Source of the DNA: an uncultured Litoreibacter sp.
GTDB lineage: Bacteria > Pseudomonadota > Alphaproteobacteria > Rhodobacterales > Rhodobacteraceae
DNA length: 64,000 bases
Assembly: GCA_947494645.1 (NCBI GenBank)
Contig: CANLVO010000002.1
Span: forward strand, 366,359 to 430,358
Reading direction: 5' to 3'
The translations under genes were made by a program, and so were the position numbers. The notes below the pieces were generated by a model. The model had not been told where the DNA came from and did no database searches. It saw only the letters and a program-made list of their open reading frames with translations. Below are positions 52,958 to 62,301 of the stretch, in pieces. Each line of letters opens with the position of its first letter. Positions within the stretch are counted from its first letter, which is position 1.

Positions 52958-54028
52958 ATGTCCATGCACGAAACATATGAATCTCGCGTTAAGAGCGGTG
53001 AATTGAGCCCAGATCCCGCTCAAGTCGCGGCGATCCCGTTCTTTGACACCGTTCTTGACGAGATGGCGCGCTCTACGGGCAAGAAGAAATTGTTTGGGTT
53101 GTTCGGCTCGGACGAAGTGCCGGTAAAGGGGCTGTACTTCTGGGGCGGCGTCGGGCGCGGCAAATCCATGCTGATGGATATGTTTTTTGAGATTGCGCCA
53201 GAGCCCCGCAAACGCCGTGTGCATTTTCATGCGTTCATGCAAGAAATCCATGGCGCAATGAATGAGGCAAGAAAACAAGGGGTGAGCGACGCGATTGCGC
53301 CGGTCGCGGAGGCGATCGCGCGCGATACCAGACTGCTGTGTTTCGATGAGATGCAGATCACCGACATCACCGACGCGATGATTGTCGGGCGGCTATTTCA
53401 GAACCTTTTTGCGGCGGGTGTGGTCGTTGTGGCGACCTCGAACCGGCATCCGGATGATCTGTATAAGGATGGGCTGAACCGCGACCTGTTTGTGCCGTTT
53501 ATTGAGCTGATCAAAGACCGTCTCGCGGTGCTGGAACTGTCGAGCGAGACTGATCACAGGCAGGATCGGTTGGCCGGTGAGCAAGTATATTTCTACCCCG
53601 CAAACGCGGCGGCGCGGACGGCGATTGACGGGATATGGCAGCAGCTTTCAGGGGAAGGTGTTTCTGAAATAAAACTGAGGGTTAACGGGCGGGATGTGGT
53701 CTTACCCGCGTTTTCCAATGGCGTCGGGCGGGCATCGTTTTATGCGCTTTGCGGCACGGCGATCGGAGCTGCAGATTACCTTGCAATTGCGCAAGCAGTG
53801 CGGGTTTTGATCTTGGAAGATGTGCCTTGTCTGTCGCGGGATAATTTCAATGAAGCCAAGAGGTTCGTGACGTTGATCGACGCGCTTTATGAGGCGAAGG
53901 TTACGTTTATCTGCTCAGCCGCGGATGCGCCTGAAAGACTTTATTTAGAAGGCGAAGGCGTGTTTGAATTTGAGCGGACCGCGTCCCGATTGCGCGAAAT
54001 GCAGAGCGCCGACTGGGTGGGTCGTTAA
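52958..54028 (+). CDS. zapE: Cell division protein ZapE (AFG1-like ATPase)
   Basis: A P-loop ATPase that associates with the Z ring in E. coli and is related to mitochondrial AFG1. 356 residues with Walker A GGVGRGKS (63-70), a Walker B-type CFDEMQITDITDAMI, the sensor VVVVATSNRHPDDLY and the C-terminal FDALYE-type arginine-rich helix. ATG at 52958; the ATG at 52964 is possible. No strong ribosome binding site is seen. An 11-bp triple direct repeat lies just after the stop. Convergent with folC. Confidence 0.92.
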   Translation: MSMHETYESRVKSGELSPDPAQVAAIPFFDTVLDEMARSTGKKKLFGLFGSDEVPVKGLYFWGGVGRGKSMLMDMFFEIAPEPRKRRVHFHAFMQEIHGAMNEARKQGVSDAIAPVAEAIARDTRLLCFDEMQITDITDAMIVGRLFQNLFAAGVVVVATSNRHPDDLYKDGLNRDLFVPFIELIKDRLAVLELSSETDHRQDRLAGEQVYFYPANAAARTAIDGIWQQLSGEGVSEIKLRVNGRDVVLPAFSNGVGRASFYALCGTAIGAADYLAIAQAVRVLILEDVPCLSRDNFNEAKRFVTLIDALYEAKVTFICSAADAPERLYLEGEGVFEFERTASRLREMQSADWVGR

Positions 54029-54040
54029 CTATAAATTTGG

Positions 54041-54073
54041 CGTACACAACCCGTACACAATCCGTACACATCC
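54041..54073 (+). repeat. Three 11-bp direct repeats between zapE and folC
   Basis: CGTACACAACC, CGTACACAATC and CGTACACATCC are back to back at 54041, 54052 and 54063. The 11-bp period puts each copy on nearly the same face of the helix. The arms TTTGGCG (54036-54042) and CGCCAAA (54092-54098) flank the block as an inverted repeat. Confidence 0.7.
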
Positions 54074-54148
54074 CGTCGTGACAGCATGTCGCGCCAAACA
54101 AAGGTTAACGTTGCTGGGATTAGAGCTTTTACAAGCGAAGCCCTTAGA

Positions 54149-55423
54149 TCAGGCATGTGACTTGAGGATATCGCCCGCAAGATAGAGTGATCCGCAGATC
54201 AGAATCCGTGCGTTGGGATCGTTGTCGATGATGGCCGCTGTCGCCGCCCTCGTATCTTTGGCGATGGTTGCGTTGATCCCCGCAGTGGTGGCGGCGCGAG
54301 CAGTGTCTTCGGCGGGGAGCGTATTGACCTCTCCTGGGATGGACACGGCATGCAGGCCCTCCACATGATCCGCGATGGGAGCCATGTAGCCTGCAACATC
54401 CTTCGTGTTCATCAATCCACAAATTAGATGGGTCGGACGGGAGGGCAGGCGTTGCAGCGTTTCGGCAAGGGTCTGCGCGCAAGCGGCGTTGTGGCCTCCG
54501 TCGAGCCAGAACTCCGCCCTTGGGGCGAGGTCGAGTAGCGGGCCGGATGTGAGCTTCTGCATGCGCGCGGGCCAACTGACTTTTATTGCGGCGGCTTCAC
54601 AGGCGGTCTCCCCAAAGCCCAGATGGCGCAACGCAGTGATCGCAGTCCCCGCATTCTGGAATTGATGCGCACCCATAAGGGCGGGCGGTGGCAGATCCAG
54701 AAGGCCGCGCTCATCTTGGTAGATCAGACGGCCGCGTTCTTCGAACGCGTCCCAGTGCTGCCCTTGGATCAAGGCAGGGCAACCGAGCTTTTCTATGCGG
54801 GACTCTATCACCTCTGAGGCGTCGTCTGTCTGGCGCGTGACGATCGCGGGGACCTGGCGTTTCAGGATGCCCGCCTTTTCGCCGGCAATCTCGGCGACGG
54901 TGTTTCCCAGGAATTGCGGATGATCGAAGGAGACCGGCGTGATGATCGTAAGCGCAGGTTTGTCCACCACATTGGTGGCGTCCAACCTGCCGCCGAGGCC
55001 CACCTCGAGCAACGTGTAGTCAGCTTTTGTGCGGGCAAAAGCAAGGATGGCGGCGACGGTTGTGATTTCGAAATAGGTGATCGGTTCGCCGTTATTGGCG
55101 GTGTAGCACTCGTCGAGCACCTCGGTCAGGTAAGGTTCCGAGATCAGCTCGCCCGCAAGCCGGATGCGTTCGTGAAAGCGAGCAAGGTGCGGAGAGGTGT
55201 ACGCGTGGACGGTTTTGCCTTCTGCCTCGAGCCCAGCACGGATCATGGCCTGCGTGGAGCCTTTGCCGTTCGTACCTGCGATATGAATGACAGGCGGCAG
55301 GTCGTTTTGAGGGTTGCCCAAAGCATCGAGCAAAGCCCAGACACGGTCGAGGGTCAGGTCGATGATCTTGGGGTGAAGCGCCATCATCCGCTCGAGGATG
55401 GCGTCACTGGTGGTGGCGCTCAT
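54149..55423 (-). CDS. folC: Bifunctional folylpolyglutamate synthase/dihydrofolate synthase
   Basis: Adds glutamate to dihydropteroate and to folates. 424 residues with the Mur-ligase fold: P-loop IAGTNGKGS (48-56), YTSPHLARFHERI, VGLGGRLDATNVV (Mg and folate-binding), and LDGGHNAACAQTLAETL in the C-terminal domain. ATG at 55423, 10 bases after the accD stop, so they are an operon. Convergent with zapE. Confidence 0.95.
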   Translation of the reverse strand: MSATTSDAILERMMALHPKIIDLTLDRVWALLDALGNPQNDLPPVIHIAGTNGKGSTQAMIRAGLEAEGKTVHAYTSPHLARFHERIRLAGELISEPYLTEVLDECYTANNGEPITYFEITTVAAILAFARTKADYTLLEVGLGGRLDATNVVDKPALTIITPVSFDHPQFLGNTVAEIAGEKAGILKRQVPAIVTRQTDDASEVIESRIEKLGCPALIQGQHWDAFEERGRLIYQDERGLLDLPPPALMGAHQFQNAGTAITALRHLGFGETACEAAAIKVSWPARMQKLTSGPLLDLAPRAEFWLDGGHNAACAQTLAETLQRLPSRPTHLICGLMNTKDVAGYMAPIADHVEGLHAVSIPGEVNTLPAEDTARAATTAGINATIAKDTRAATAAIIDNDPNARILICGSLYLAGDILKSHA

Positions 55424-55433
55424 GACGGTTGGG

Positions 55434-56375
55434 TCACTTCTTGGCGTCCGCCTTGGCGCCCTTGCCATCGGTCTCGTCTGGCAAGGCGATCTGATCAGGC
55501 GGCGGCAGGTCGCCTTTGACCGCAGGATCGAGGCGAAGGAGCATACGGGTGATCGTCACCAGCTCTTCTTTCAGGTCGCGGCGATGGGTGACGCGGTCGA
55601 GCATGCCGTGGTCAAGCAAATATTCGGCACGCTGGAAGCCCTCGGGGAGCTTTTCGCGGATGGTTTGCTCGATCACGCGAGGGCCGGCGAAGCAGATCAG
55701 TGCGTTAGGTTCGGCAATGTGGACGTCGCCCAGCATTGCATAAGACGCAGTGACGCCACCAGTGGTGGGGTGGGTCAGGACCACGATATAGGGCAGGCCC
55801 GCTTCTTTCAGCAATTCGACGGCGACAGTGGTGCGGGGCATTTGCATCAGGCTGAGGATGCCTTCCTGCATGCGTGCGCCTCCAGCGGCGGAGAACAGGA
55901 TCAACGGTCGGTTGAGCTCGACCGCACGTTCAGCGGCGGCGATGATGGCGTTGCCGACATACATGCCCATTGAACCCGCCATAAAGGAGAAATCTTGCGC
56001 GGCGGCCACGATGGGTGTGCGGCCAATCTCGCCTTCGGCAACAAGCATGGCCTCTGCCTCGCCGGTAGTACGGCGGGCCTCTTTCATACGGTCGGGGTAT
56101 CTCTTCTGATCGCGAAAGCCCAGCGGGTCAGCGACAGGTTCGGGAACCTTAACCTCGTTGAAGATACCGCCATCAAACAGTCCGTTGAACCGTTCGCGCG
56201 GGGTGATGACCATGTGGTGCTCGCAATTGGAGCAGACGTGCAGATTTTCCGAAAGTTCGCGGTGAAACAGCATGGTGCCGCATTCGTCGCATTTGGTCCA
56301 AAGATTGTCCGGCACCTCGCGGCGCGAAAAAATCGAGTTGATCGTCGGACGGACGTAGTTGGAGATCCAGTTCAT
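55434..56375 (-). CDS. accD: Acetyl-CoA carboxylase carboxyltransferase, beta subunit
   Basis: Half of the carboxyltransferase that makes malonyl-CoA for fatty acid synthesis. 313 residues with an N-terminal zinc ribbon (C29, C32, C48, C51) and the crotonase-like core: MGMYVGNAII, ILFSAAGGARMQEGILSLMQM and HPTTGGVTASYAMLGD. The C-terminus has an acidic-lysine tail (KGAKADAKK). ATG at 56375. First gene of accD-folC, a common alphaproteobacterial arrangement. Confidence 0.96.
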   Translation of the reverse strand: MNWISNYVRPTINSIFSRREVPDNLWTKCDECGTMLFHRELSENLHVCSNCEHHMVITPRERFNGLFDGGIFNEVKVPEPVADPLGFRDQKRYPDRMKEARRTTGEAEAMLVAEGEIGRTPIVAAAQDFSFMAGSMGMYVGNAIIAAAERAVELNRPLILFSAAGGARMQEGILSLMQMPRTTVAVELLKEAGLPYIVVLTHPTTGGVTASYAMLGDVHIAEPNALICFAGPRVIEQTIREKLPEGFQRAEYLLDHGMLDRVTHRRDLKEELVTITRMLLRLDPAVKGDLPPPDQIALPDETDGKGAKADAKK

Positions 56376-56429
56376 GGCACCCTCAAAGCTGGTTCTGTTT
56401 CAGATAAGCGGCGACGCAAAGAATTGCAA

Positions 56430-57320
56430 TCAGGCGGGGTTCAGCCAGCGCCGCAGCACCGCCCAAGCCAAAACCACAGTGACCATGTCGACGATGATCA
56501 ACGGGATCAGCGTTTCGACATCTTCCATTGTGAATGGCGCGAAGTAGAGCGACAGGCCTGACATCTCCCCCTGGATAGAAACGAGGAACAGCGCGAAGAA
56601 ATTGTTGATGAAGTGAAAGCCAATGGCGGCCCCCAAGTTACCGGTAATGCGGGTAAGATCGGCGGCAACGAGACCAAAGAGCCCGGTCGCGCAGATCAGA
56701 AGCAGCGTCAGTTTGGGGTCTATGGCGCCGTTGAAATGTGCGAGCCCAAAGAGCACCGTAGGGATACCCATCCAGATAATGGCGCTCTTGAACCGTGCCG
56801 CCAGCGCCTGCATGAGAAAGCCACGAAACAGAAGCTCTTCGGCGCCGGTTTGCACAAGCAGTAGCGGCAGGGCGAGCGGCATGTAGCTGAGCCAAGTGCC
56901 AATCGGCAGGCTAGGGATCGGGTCATCGGCCATGATGAGCGAAACGATGAAGCCCGTGATCAGGAAAATTGCACCGACCCCGAGCACGGCGCGCGAGAAA
57001 TTGCGGCAAGCGGGTCGGAAAGGGCCGACAAGCGACGCGAGGCCGCGACGGTGCACAGCCGCCGCCGCGACGGCACCAAGCCCCATGAAGAAGAAGGTCG
57101 ACAGCAGGATGAACATGGCCTGCGGGGTGTCAGGGACCTCCAACATGGTTTGTATCTCGAAGACCCGTTCCGGGTAGAGCAGGCCAACGCCGATAAAAAG
57201 CAACAGGATGGGCCCGAAATAGACGACCAAGACCACCACGATGCCGAGCAGGATGCGCCAAATCTGCGGGTAGTGTCGCGCGGGGGCGATGAATGCCTCG
57301 AAGGCAGTGGTGCGAAACAT
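56430..57320 (-). CDS. CPBP family intramembrane metalloprotease
   Basis: 296 residues, about eight membrane helices. The CPBP (Abi/Rce1-like) motif EELLFRG begins at residue 161, the second motif His195 is in FGLAHF, and the third FHFINN occurs near 250. In eukaryotes Rce1 cleaves prenylated CaaX proteins; bacterial homologues have varied or unknown substrates. The ATG at 57320 has GAGG upstream. It is 54 bases upstream of accD on the same strand. Confidence 0.9.
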   Translation of the reverse strand: MFRTTAFEAFIAPARHYPQIWRILLGIVVVLVVYFGPILLLFIGVGLLYPERVFEIQTMLEVPDTPQAMFILLSTFFFMGLGAVAAAAVHRRGLASLVGPFRPACRNFSRAVLGVGAIFLITGFIVSLIMADDPIPSLPIGTWLSYMPLALPLLLVQTGAEELLFRGFLMQALAARFKSAIIWMGIPTVLFGLAHFNGAIDPKLTLLLICATGLFGLVAADLTRITGNLGAAIGFHFINNFFALFLVSIQGEMSGLSLYFAPFTMEDVETLIPLIIVDMVTVVLAWAVLRRWLNPA

Positions 57321-57433
57321 GGCTCGGCCTCTTTTTGAGCCAAAGGTAGCGGCGTGCCGCCGGTCGCGCAATCACGCTTGTGCCAAGGGCTTTGCGGCTT
57401 TATCCACAGGGCGACAGATCTGAGGAGCAACCC

Positions 57434-59167
57434 ATGCAAAAGAACAAGACCGACAAGACGAACCTGCCCAGCCGGCATGTCACCGAAGGGCCAAGCCGCG
57501 CCCCGCACCGGTCTTATTTCTACGCGATGGAGCTGACCGAGGAAGAGATTGACCAGCCGTTTGTTGGCGTCGCCACCTGCTGGAACGAAGCCGCGCCTTG
57601 TAACATTGCGCTGAATTGGCAGGCGCAGTCGGTCAAACGCGGTGTAAAGGAAGCGCAAGGCACACCGCGCGAGTTTACCACGATCACGGTCACCGACGGC
57701 ATCGCGATGGGCCATGAGGGGATGCGGTCCTCGCTGGCCTCGCGGGAGGCGATTGCCGACACGGTCGAACTGACCATGCGCGGGCATTGCTATGACGCGA
57801 TTGTGGGTCTGGCCGGGTGCGACAAGTCGCTGCCGGGCATGATGATGGCGATGATCCGGCTGAACACGCCGTCGGTCTTCATGTATGGCGGGTCGATCCT
57901 GCCGGGCCAGCATGAGGGCAAGGACATCACCGTTCAGGACATGTTCGAGGCCGTCGGGCGCTATCAGGCGGGCGACATGTCGGAGGGCGAATTGGCGGCG
58001 CTGGAACGTGTGGCTTGCCCATCGGCGGGCGCGTGCGGCGGGCAGTTTACCGCCAACACCATGGCTTGTGTGTCGGAAGCGATTGGTTTGGCGCTGTTCA
58101 ACTCGTCGGGCATGCCCGCGCCATATGAGTCGCGTGGCGAATACGGCGTCGCCTCGGGCAAAGCCGTGATGAACCTGATCGACAAGAACATCCGGGCGCG
58201 TGACATCGTGACCCGCAAATCATTGGAGAACGCGGCGCGGATCGTGGCCTGCACCGGTGGCTCGACAAATGCCGGGTTGCACTTGCCAGCCATGGCGCAT
58301 GAAGCTGGGATCGAGTTCACCTTGCAAGACGTCTGCGATATTTTCCGCGACACGCCGTACTTTGTGGACCTGAAACCGGGCGGGCAATACGTGGCCAAGG
58401 ACCTCTATGAGGCGGGCGGCGTACCCGTCGTCCTGAAAGAGCTGCGTAAAGCTGGACTGATCCACGAGGACTGCATCACGGCGTCGGGCAACTCAATTGG
58501 CGAAGAAATTGATACCGTCACCTCAGAGGCGGATGGCCGGGTGGTTTACCCTGTCGAGAACCCGATCTCAGAGACCGGTGGCGTGGTTGGTCTGATGGGC
58601 AACCTAGCTCCTGACGGCGCCATTGTGAAAATCGCGGGCATGACCGAAGAACAGCTTTCTTTCACCGGCCCCGCCCGGGTGTTTGAGAGCGAAGAAGACG
58701 CGTTCCAGGCGGTGCAAGACCGCGCGTACAAAGAGGGCGAAGTGATTGTAATCCGCAACGAAGGACCCGCCGGCGGCCCGGGAATGCGGGAAATGCTGGC
58801 GACCACAGCCGCGCTGTCGGGCCAAGGCATGGGCAAGAAGGTGGCTTTGATCACCGATGGCCGCTTCTCGGGTGCGACGCGTGGGTTCTGCGTGGGGCAT
58901 GTCGGGCCAGAGGCCGCGCATGGCGGACCAATTGCTTTGCTGAAAGATGGCGACATGATCACTTTGAATGCCACGGAGGGCTCGATCTCGGTGGACATCA
59001 GCGAAGAAGAGATGGCTAAGCGCAAGTCCGATTGGAAGGGCGCGCATGAAACAATCTATGCCTCAGGTGCGTTGTGGAAATACGCGCAGCTGGTGGGATC
59101 GGCCAAATTTGGCGCGTGTACTCATCCCGGTGCTGCGCAAGAAAAACACATCTATATGGATCTTTAG
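57434..59167 (+). CDS. ilvD: Dihydroxy-acid dehydratase
   Basis: Makes 2-keto acids in valine, leucine and isoleucine synthesis. 577 residues with an Fe-S cluster. Cys ligands and active-site blocks: [42 protein letters not shown], and the C-terminal [11 protein letters not shown] with a catalytic Ser. Length is in the family range for the shorter type. ATG at 57434 with GAGGAG upstream. A lipoprotein gene follows five bases later. Confidence 0.96.
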   Translation: MQKNKTDKTNLPSRHVTEGPSRAPHRSYFYAMELTEEEIDQPFVGVATCWNEAAPCNIALNWQAQSVKRGVKEAQGTPREFTTITVTDGIAMGHEGMRSSLASREAIADTVELTMRGHCYDAIVGLAGCDKSLPGMMMAMIRLNTPSVFMYGGSILPGQHEGKDITVQDMFEAVGRYQAGDMSEGELAALERVACPSAGACGGQFTANTMACVSEAIGLALFNSSGMPAPYESRGEYGVASGKAVMNLIDKNIRARDIVTRKSLENAARIVACTGGSTNAGLHLPAMAHEAGIEFTLQDVCDIFRDTPYFVDLKPGGQYVAKDLYEAGGVPVVLKELRKAGLIHEDCITASGNSIGEEIDTVTSEADGRVVYPVENPISETGGVVGLMGNLAPDGAIVKIAGMTEEQLSFTGPARVFESEEDAFQAVQDRAYKEGEVIVIRNEGPAGGPGMREMLATTAALSGQGMGKKVALITDGRFSGATRGFCVGHVGPEAAHGGPIALLKDGDMITLNATEGSISVDISEEEMAKRKSDWKGAHETIYASGALWKYAQLVGSAKFGACTHPGAAQEKHIYMDL

Positions 59168-59171
59168 ACGG

Positions 59172-59828
59172 ATGCGGTGGGGTGCAATCACAGGGCTAAT
59201 TCTGACGACGACCCTTTTGGCAGGGTGCGAAAGCGGTTTGCCGTCCTTGGCATCGCTAGGCGGCGGCGCTGCCTCCTCTGCTGAGGGGCAGGCGGCCGTT
59301 ACGGTGACCAGACAGGAGGTTAACTTGTCTGGGCCACGCGGGTTCTGTGTGGACCCCGTCTCGACCCGTGATGCGGCATCGCAAGCCTTTGTGGTCTTCG
59401 GCAATTGCGCAGCGATTACGGGCAACCCCGAGGAACCGCAGCCTTGGCTGCAAGCGGTTGTGACAGCGACGGTCACAGCGAGCGATGGAGGGTTGTCGGT
59501 TGCGCCGCAGGCTCCTGCCTTGTTGGAGTTTTTCCGAACGCCCGGCGGCCGCGCCACATTGAGCCGTACGGAGGACGCGCAAACCGTATCCATTCTGGAA
59601 AGCTTTGTGGAAGATGGCAGCATTTACCTACATGTGCGCGACACCAGCCCACCGGTTTTCGGCGGTGCGCAGAACACTTATTGGCGCGGTTATACCGATG
59701 CGGATGGCACCGTCGTGGCTTTGTCCGTGATCGGGTTTGAGGGCACGCCGATTTCGGGCAGCGACGGTATCAGCGTATTGCGCGGGTTTGTGGATCGAAA
59801 CAAGCGAGCGGCGGTGGCCGCCAACTGA
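59172..59828 (+). CDS. Putative lipoprotein, function unknown
   Basis: 218 residues with a lipobox (LLAGC, about 15-19) and then a low-complexity Ser/Ala/Gly linker. The mature part has a pattern of beta strands and GPRGFCVDP with a Cys, and FGNCAAITG, so a possible disulfide. No family recognised. The ATG at 59172 is five bases after the ilvD stop, with no strong ribosome binding site, so it may be translationally coupled. The tail SDGISVLRGFVDRNKR is basic. Confidence 0.75.
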   Translation: MRWGAITGLILTTTLLAGCESGLPSLASLGGGAASSAEGQAAVTVTRQEVNLSGPRGFCVDPVSTRDAASQAFVVFGNCAAITGNPEEPQPWLQAVVTATVTASDGGLSVAPQAPALLEFFRTPGGRATLSRTEDAQTVSILESFVEDGSIYLHVRDTSPPVFGGAQNTYWRGYTDADGTVVALSVIGFEGTPISGSDGISVLRGFVDRNKRAAVAAN

Positions 59829-59923
59829 GATGTGACCGCGTTTATTCCTGCGAAACCATTGTTTGAAATATAGAAACAGTGCTACCGCTGATTGCGCGGA
59901 GATTTCGGAGATAAGCCCCATTG

Positions 59924-60697
59924 ATGATGGACCGGCTGAAAGAGTTTGTCAGACGCAGGATCCACACGCGCAGCCTTGCCCGGTGGGACGATGCCGCGCG
60001 TGACGCGGAACAGATTGACCTCAATCAGCTGCGGCAAATGCGATCGCGGGCGCGACAGATGCGCCGCCGGGTTGATCAGGTCACCCATATTGCTGACGGA
60101 CGGCTGACGTTGCCACGGATTGGCACCAACGCCATCCGCAAGCCCGCGCAATCAGATTGGTCGCACAGGCCTGAGCTGTGGCGGGGCCCAATCTCGCCCA
60201 AGGGCATGGCTGCGGTGAAGACCCGCACTCGGATCGGGCAATCGGCCACTCTGTATCATGATTGCGATATCTCAGAGCTGACGTTGCGCCAGGTCCGTAA
60301 TTCGCGTGACGGCGATCTCGCACCCTTCGGGTTGCGGATGGACGTGTTTAAATTTGACGGATCGTTTCTGAGCCTTGTGCTGGACTTGCCCGACAGCGCT
60401 GTCGATGGCCTGCGCCAGACCCACATTCTGCGAATGGACGCGGAAGTTGAAATAGAGAAACCACTGGAAATTTTCGCGCGTCTTAACATTAAGTTTGGGC
60501 CGAACGTTGAACAGGTGGTACGTGAACTGCCACTAGACGGCGGCGAAATGGTCGTGGAGTTTGACTTGGCCCACACCAAAATCAGCGAAAAGCGTCTGGA
60601 GCGGCTTTGGATTGATCTGATCTTTGACGGGCCGGAAATGAATGAGATCAACCTTCGGGACGTCACGTTTTCACGACGTCCTCGCGCAGACTTTTAA
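59924..60697 (+). CDS. Conserved hypothetical protein (DUF6478-like)
   Basis: 257 residues. The N-terminus is highly basic and helical (RLKEFVRRRIHTRSLARWDD), followed by a beta-rich domain with ATLYHDCDISELTLRQVRNSRDG and a closing LWIDLIFDGPEMNEINLRDVTF. From memory this matches a Rhodobacterales-specific family of unknown function (DUF6478). No catalytic motif. GGAG is at 59907. ATG at 59924 or 59927. It is followed by a related small gene at 60710. Confidence 0.72.
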   Translation: MMDRLKEFVRRRIHTRSLARWDDAARDAEQIDLNQLRQMRSRARQMRRRVDQVTHIADGRLTLPRIGTNAIRKPAQSDWSHRPELWRGPISPKGMAAVKTRTRIGQSATLYHDCDISELTLRQVRNSRDGDLAPFGLRMDVFKFDGSFLSLVLDLPDSAVDGLRQTHILRMDAEVEIEKPLEIFARLNIKFGPNVEQVVRELPLDGGEMVVEFDLAHTKISEKRLERLWIDLIFDGPEMNEINLRDVTFSRRPRADF

Positions 60698-60709
60698 GGG
60701 AGGCGTGCG

Positions 60710-61078
60710 ATGGCAGATATGACACTGACCAAGACCCGCATCCAGGCGGGGGTCTATGAGGGCGTGCTGAGCGGGGTCTCAGACCCGAAGCTGCAAGCGT
60801 TGATCGAAGGCCAACCTGTAGAAACACTAAGCGTAACGGTAGAAGAAGACGGTTCGGATTGCTGGTCGGTCAGACTTGCTATTCCACGCGAGGTTTTGAC
60901 GGACGGCGTGCAGACATTTCTGATCACCGATCAGGAAACCGGGGACACTCTGGACAGCTTTACGATTGTCACTGGCGAGCCTCTGGACGATGACTTGCGC
61001 GGCGAGATTGACCTGCTCAGGGCCGAGCTGGACATGTTGAAGAAAGCCTTCCGCCGCCATTGTGTCGAGACCAGCTAG
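60710..61078 (+). CDS. Hypothetical protein with C-terminal coiled coil
   Basis: 122 residues. A beta-rich part (1-95) with VEEDGSDCWSVRLAIPREVL leads to a C-terminal helix EIDLLRAELDMLKKAFRRHC (heptad-like). No family recognised. It follows the DUF6478-like gene by 12 bases with GGGAGG upstream, so the two are an operon and may interact. Its TAG stop overlaps the stop of the convergent MFS gene by four bases. Confidence 0.7.
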   Translation: MADMTLTKTRIQAGVYEGVLSGVSDPKLQALIEGQPVETLSVTVEEDGSDCWSVRLAIPREVLTDGVQTFLITDQETGDTLDSFTIVTGEPLDDDLRGEIDLLRAELDMLKKAFRRHCVETS

Positions 61079-62244
61079 GCGTCGGATGCTGCCTCCGTAA
61101 AGGCGCGTGCGAAGAACAGGCCCGCCAGCGCAGCAAGTACGGCCATGATCAGCAACATGCCGGGATAGCCCACCTGCTCCCAGATCAGCGCCCCGATAAA
61201 GGGGGCTACAGCGAAGCCGATCAGGTATGGGATGGCCAACGCCCCGGATTTGGCCCCGAAGCTTTGCTGGCCCAACACATGTCTTGCGATCAGGGGCCGG
61301 ATCACGCTGATTGTGCCGTAAGCGGACCCAAAGAGAAGAACGAATAGAGGAAGGGCTGTCCCTTTTGCTACGGGGAACGACAGAAGTGCTATGACAAGCG
61401 CGAGGATTGCCCCTGTCGCGACTTTGCTGAGAGCCACATGCGGACCCGCCCACATGAGCGCGACCCGCCCGGCCACTTGCATCGGCCCGATGAAGGAGGC
61501 GGCAATCACCGCGTCACGGGGGGTGATTTGGAAGCTATGGAAGATCGGCAGAACATGCTGGATCACGGCACTTTGCACCAATGCGACCAGGCCAAGGGCG
61601 ACGGCCAAATACCAGAATGCTTTTGTGCGGGGGACTTTGCGGTCGATGGGCGTGTTGGTTGCCCGCAAGTCCGGCGCTTTCTCTTGTTCCAGCCGCGCGG
61701 AACCCCAAGCCAGCAGCGGGGCAGCCAGCAAGATGACCACCAGCCCGAAAACCGCTACCGTTACCTGCCACCCAAATTGATTTGTGAGCGCGTAGGCAGA
61801 GGGGAAGCTGAGCGTAGAGGCCAGGCCCGCCCAAAGGGTCACCCAGATAATGGGATCGCGGGCATTGGCACCTCGGGAGCGGGTGATCACCGCGAAACAG
61901 GCCTCATATAGGCAGCCTGACATGGCGACGCCCATGCAAGCCCAGATGAGGTAGAACTGCCAAAGCACCGTGACCTGTGAAAGTAGGATCAGAAGCAGTC
62001 CTGCTGTGATGGCGGCGACCGACATAAGGAGGGAACCATACCCTTTGTCGATGACCCTCCCTGCGACGGGAGCTGCACATGCAGAGCAAATGAGCGCAGT
62101 GGCGATTACAAAAGACAGCTGTGGCTTGGTGAAGCCGAGGGTGACTTCCCAGTGCAAAACCAGTGCGGGGAATACGTAGTACAACCCGGCCCAGACCAGT
62201 GTTTGGCCGAGGGCAAGAGCAAGGATGGGCGGGTCTTTAAGCAT
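61075..62244 (-). CDS. MFS transporter
   Basis: 389 residues with 12 helices. The N-terminus LALGQTLVWAGLYYVFPAL and the loop GRVIDKGYGSLLMSVAAITAG are of a small MFS type. Substrate unknown. I chose ATG 62244, which has AGAGG four bases upstream; ATG 62259 has no ribosome binding site. It runs convergently into the hypothetical gene at 60710 with four shared bases at the stops. Confidence 0.86.
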   Translation of the reverse strand: MLKDPPILALALGQTLVWAGLYYVFPALVLHWEVTLGFTKPQLSFVIATALICSACAAPVAGRVIDKGYGSLLMSVAAITAGLLLILLSQVTVLWQFYLIWACMGVAMSGCLYEACFAVITRSRGANARDPIIWVTLWAGLASTLSFPSAYALTNQFGWQVTVAVFGLVVILLAAPLLAWGSARLEQEKAPDLRATNTPIDRKVPRTKAFWYLAVALGLVALVQSAVIQHVLPIFHSFQITPRDAVIAASFIGPMQVAGRVALMWAGPHVALSKVATGAILALVIALLSFPVAKGTALPLFVLLFGSAYGTISVIRPLIARHVLGQQSFGAKSGALAIPYLIGFAVAPFIGALIWEQVGYPGMLLIMAVLAALAGLFFARAFTEAASDA

Positions 62245-62301
62245 CGCACCTCTTTTCATGACCGAGCAAAGGGCAAGGTGTCAGGTATGGCAACCCGCTG
62301 A

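Noticed and set aside
57400-57408. TTATCCACA, a perfect DnaA box, just upstream of ilvD
   Set aside because: It is single and a 9-mer match is expected about once by chance in a window of this size on both strands; no second box or AT-rich region is near, so an origin or DnaA control is not supported.
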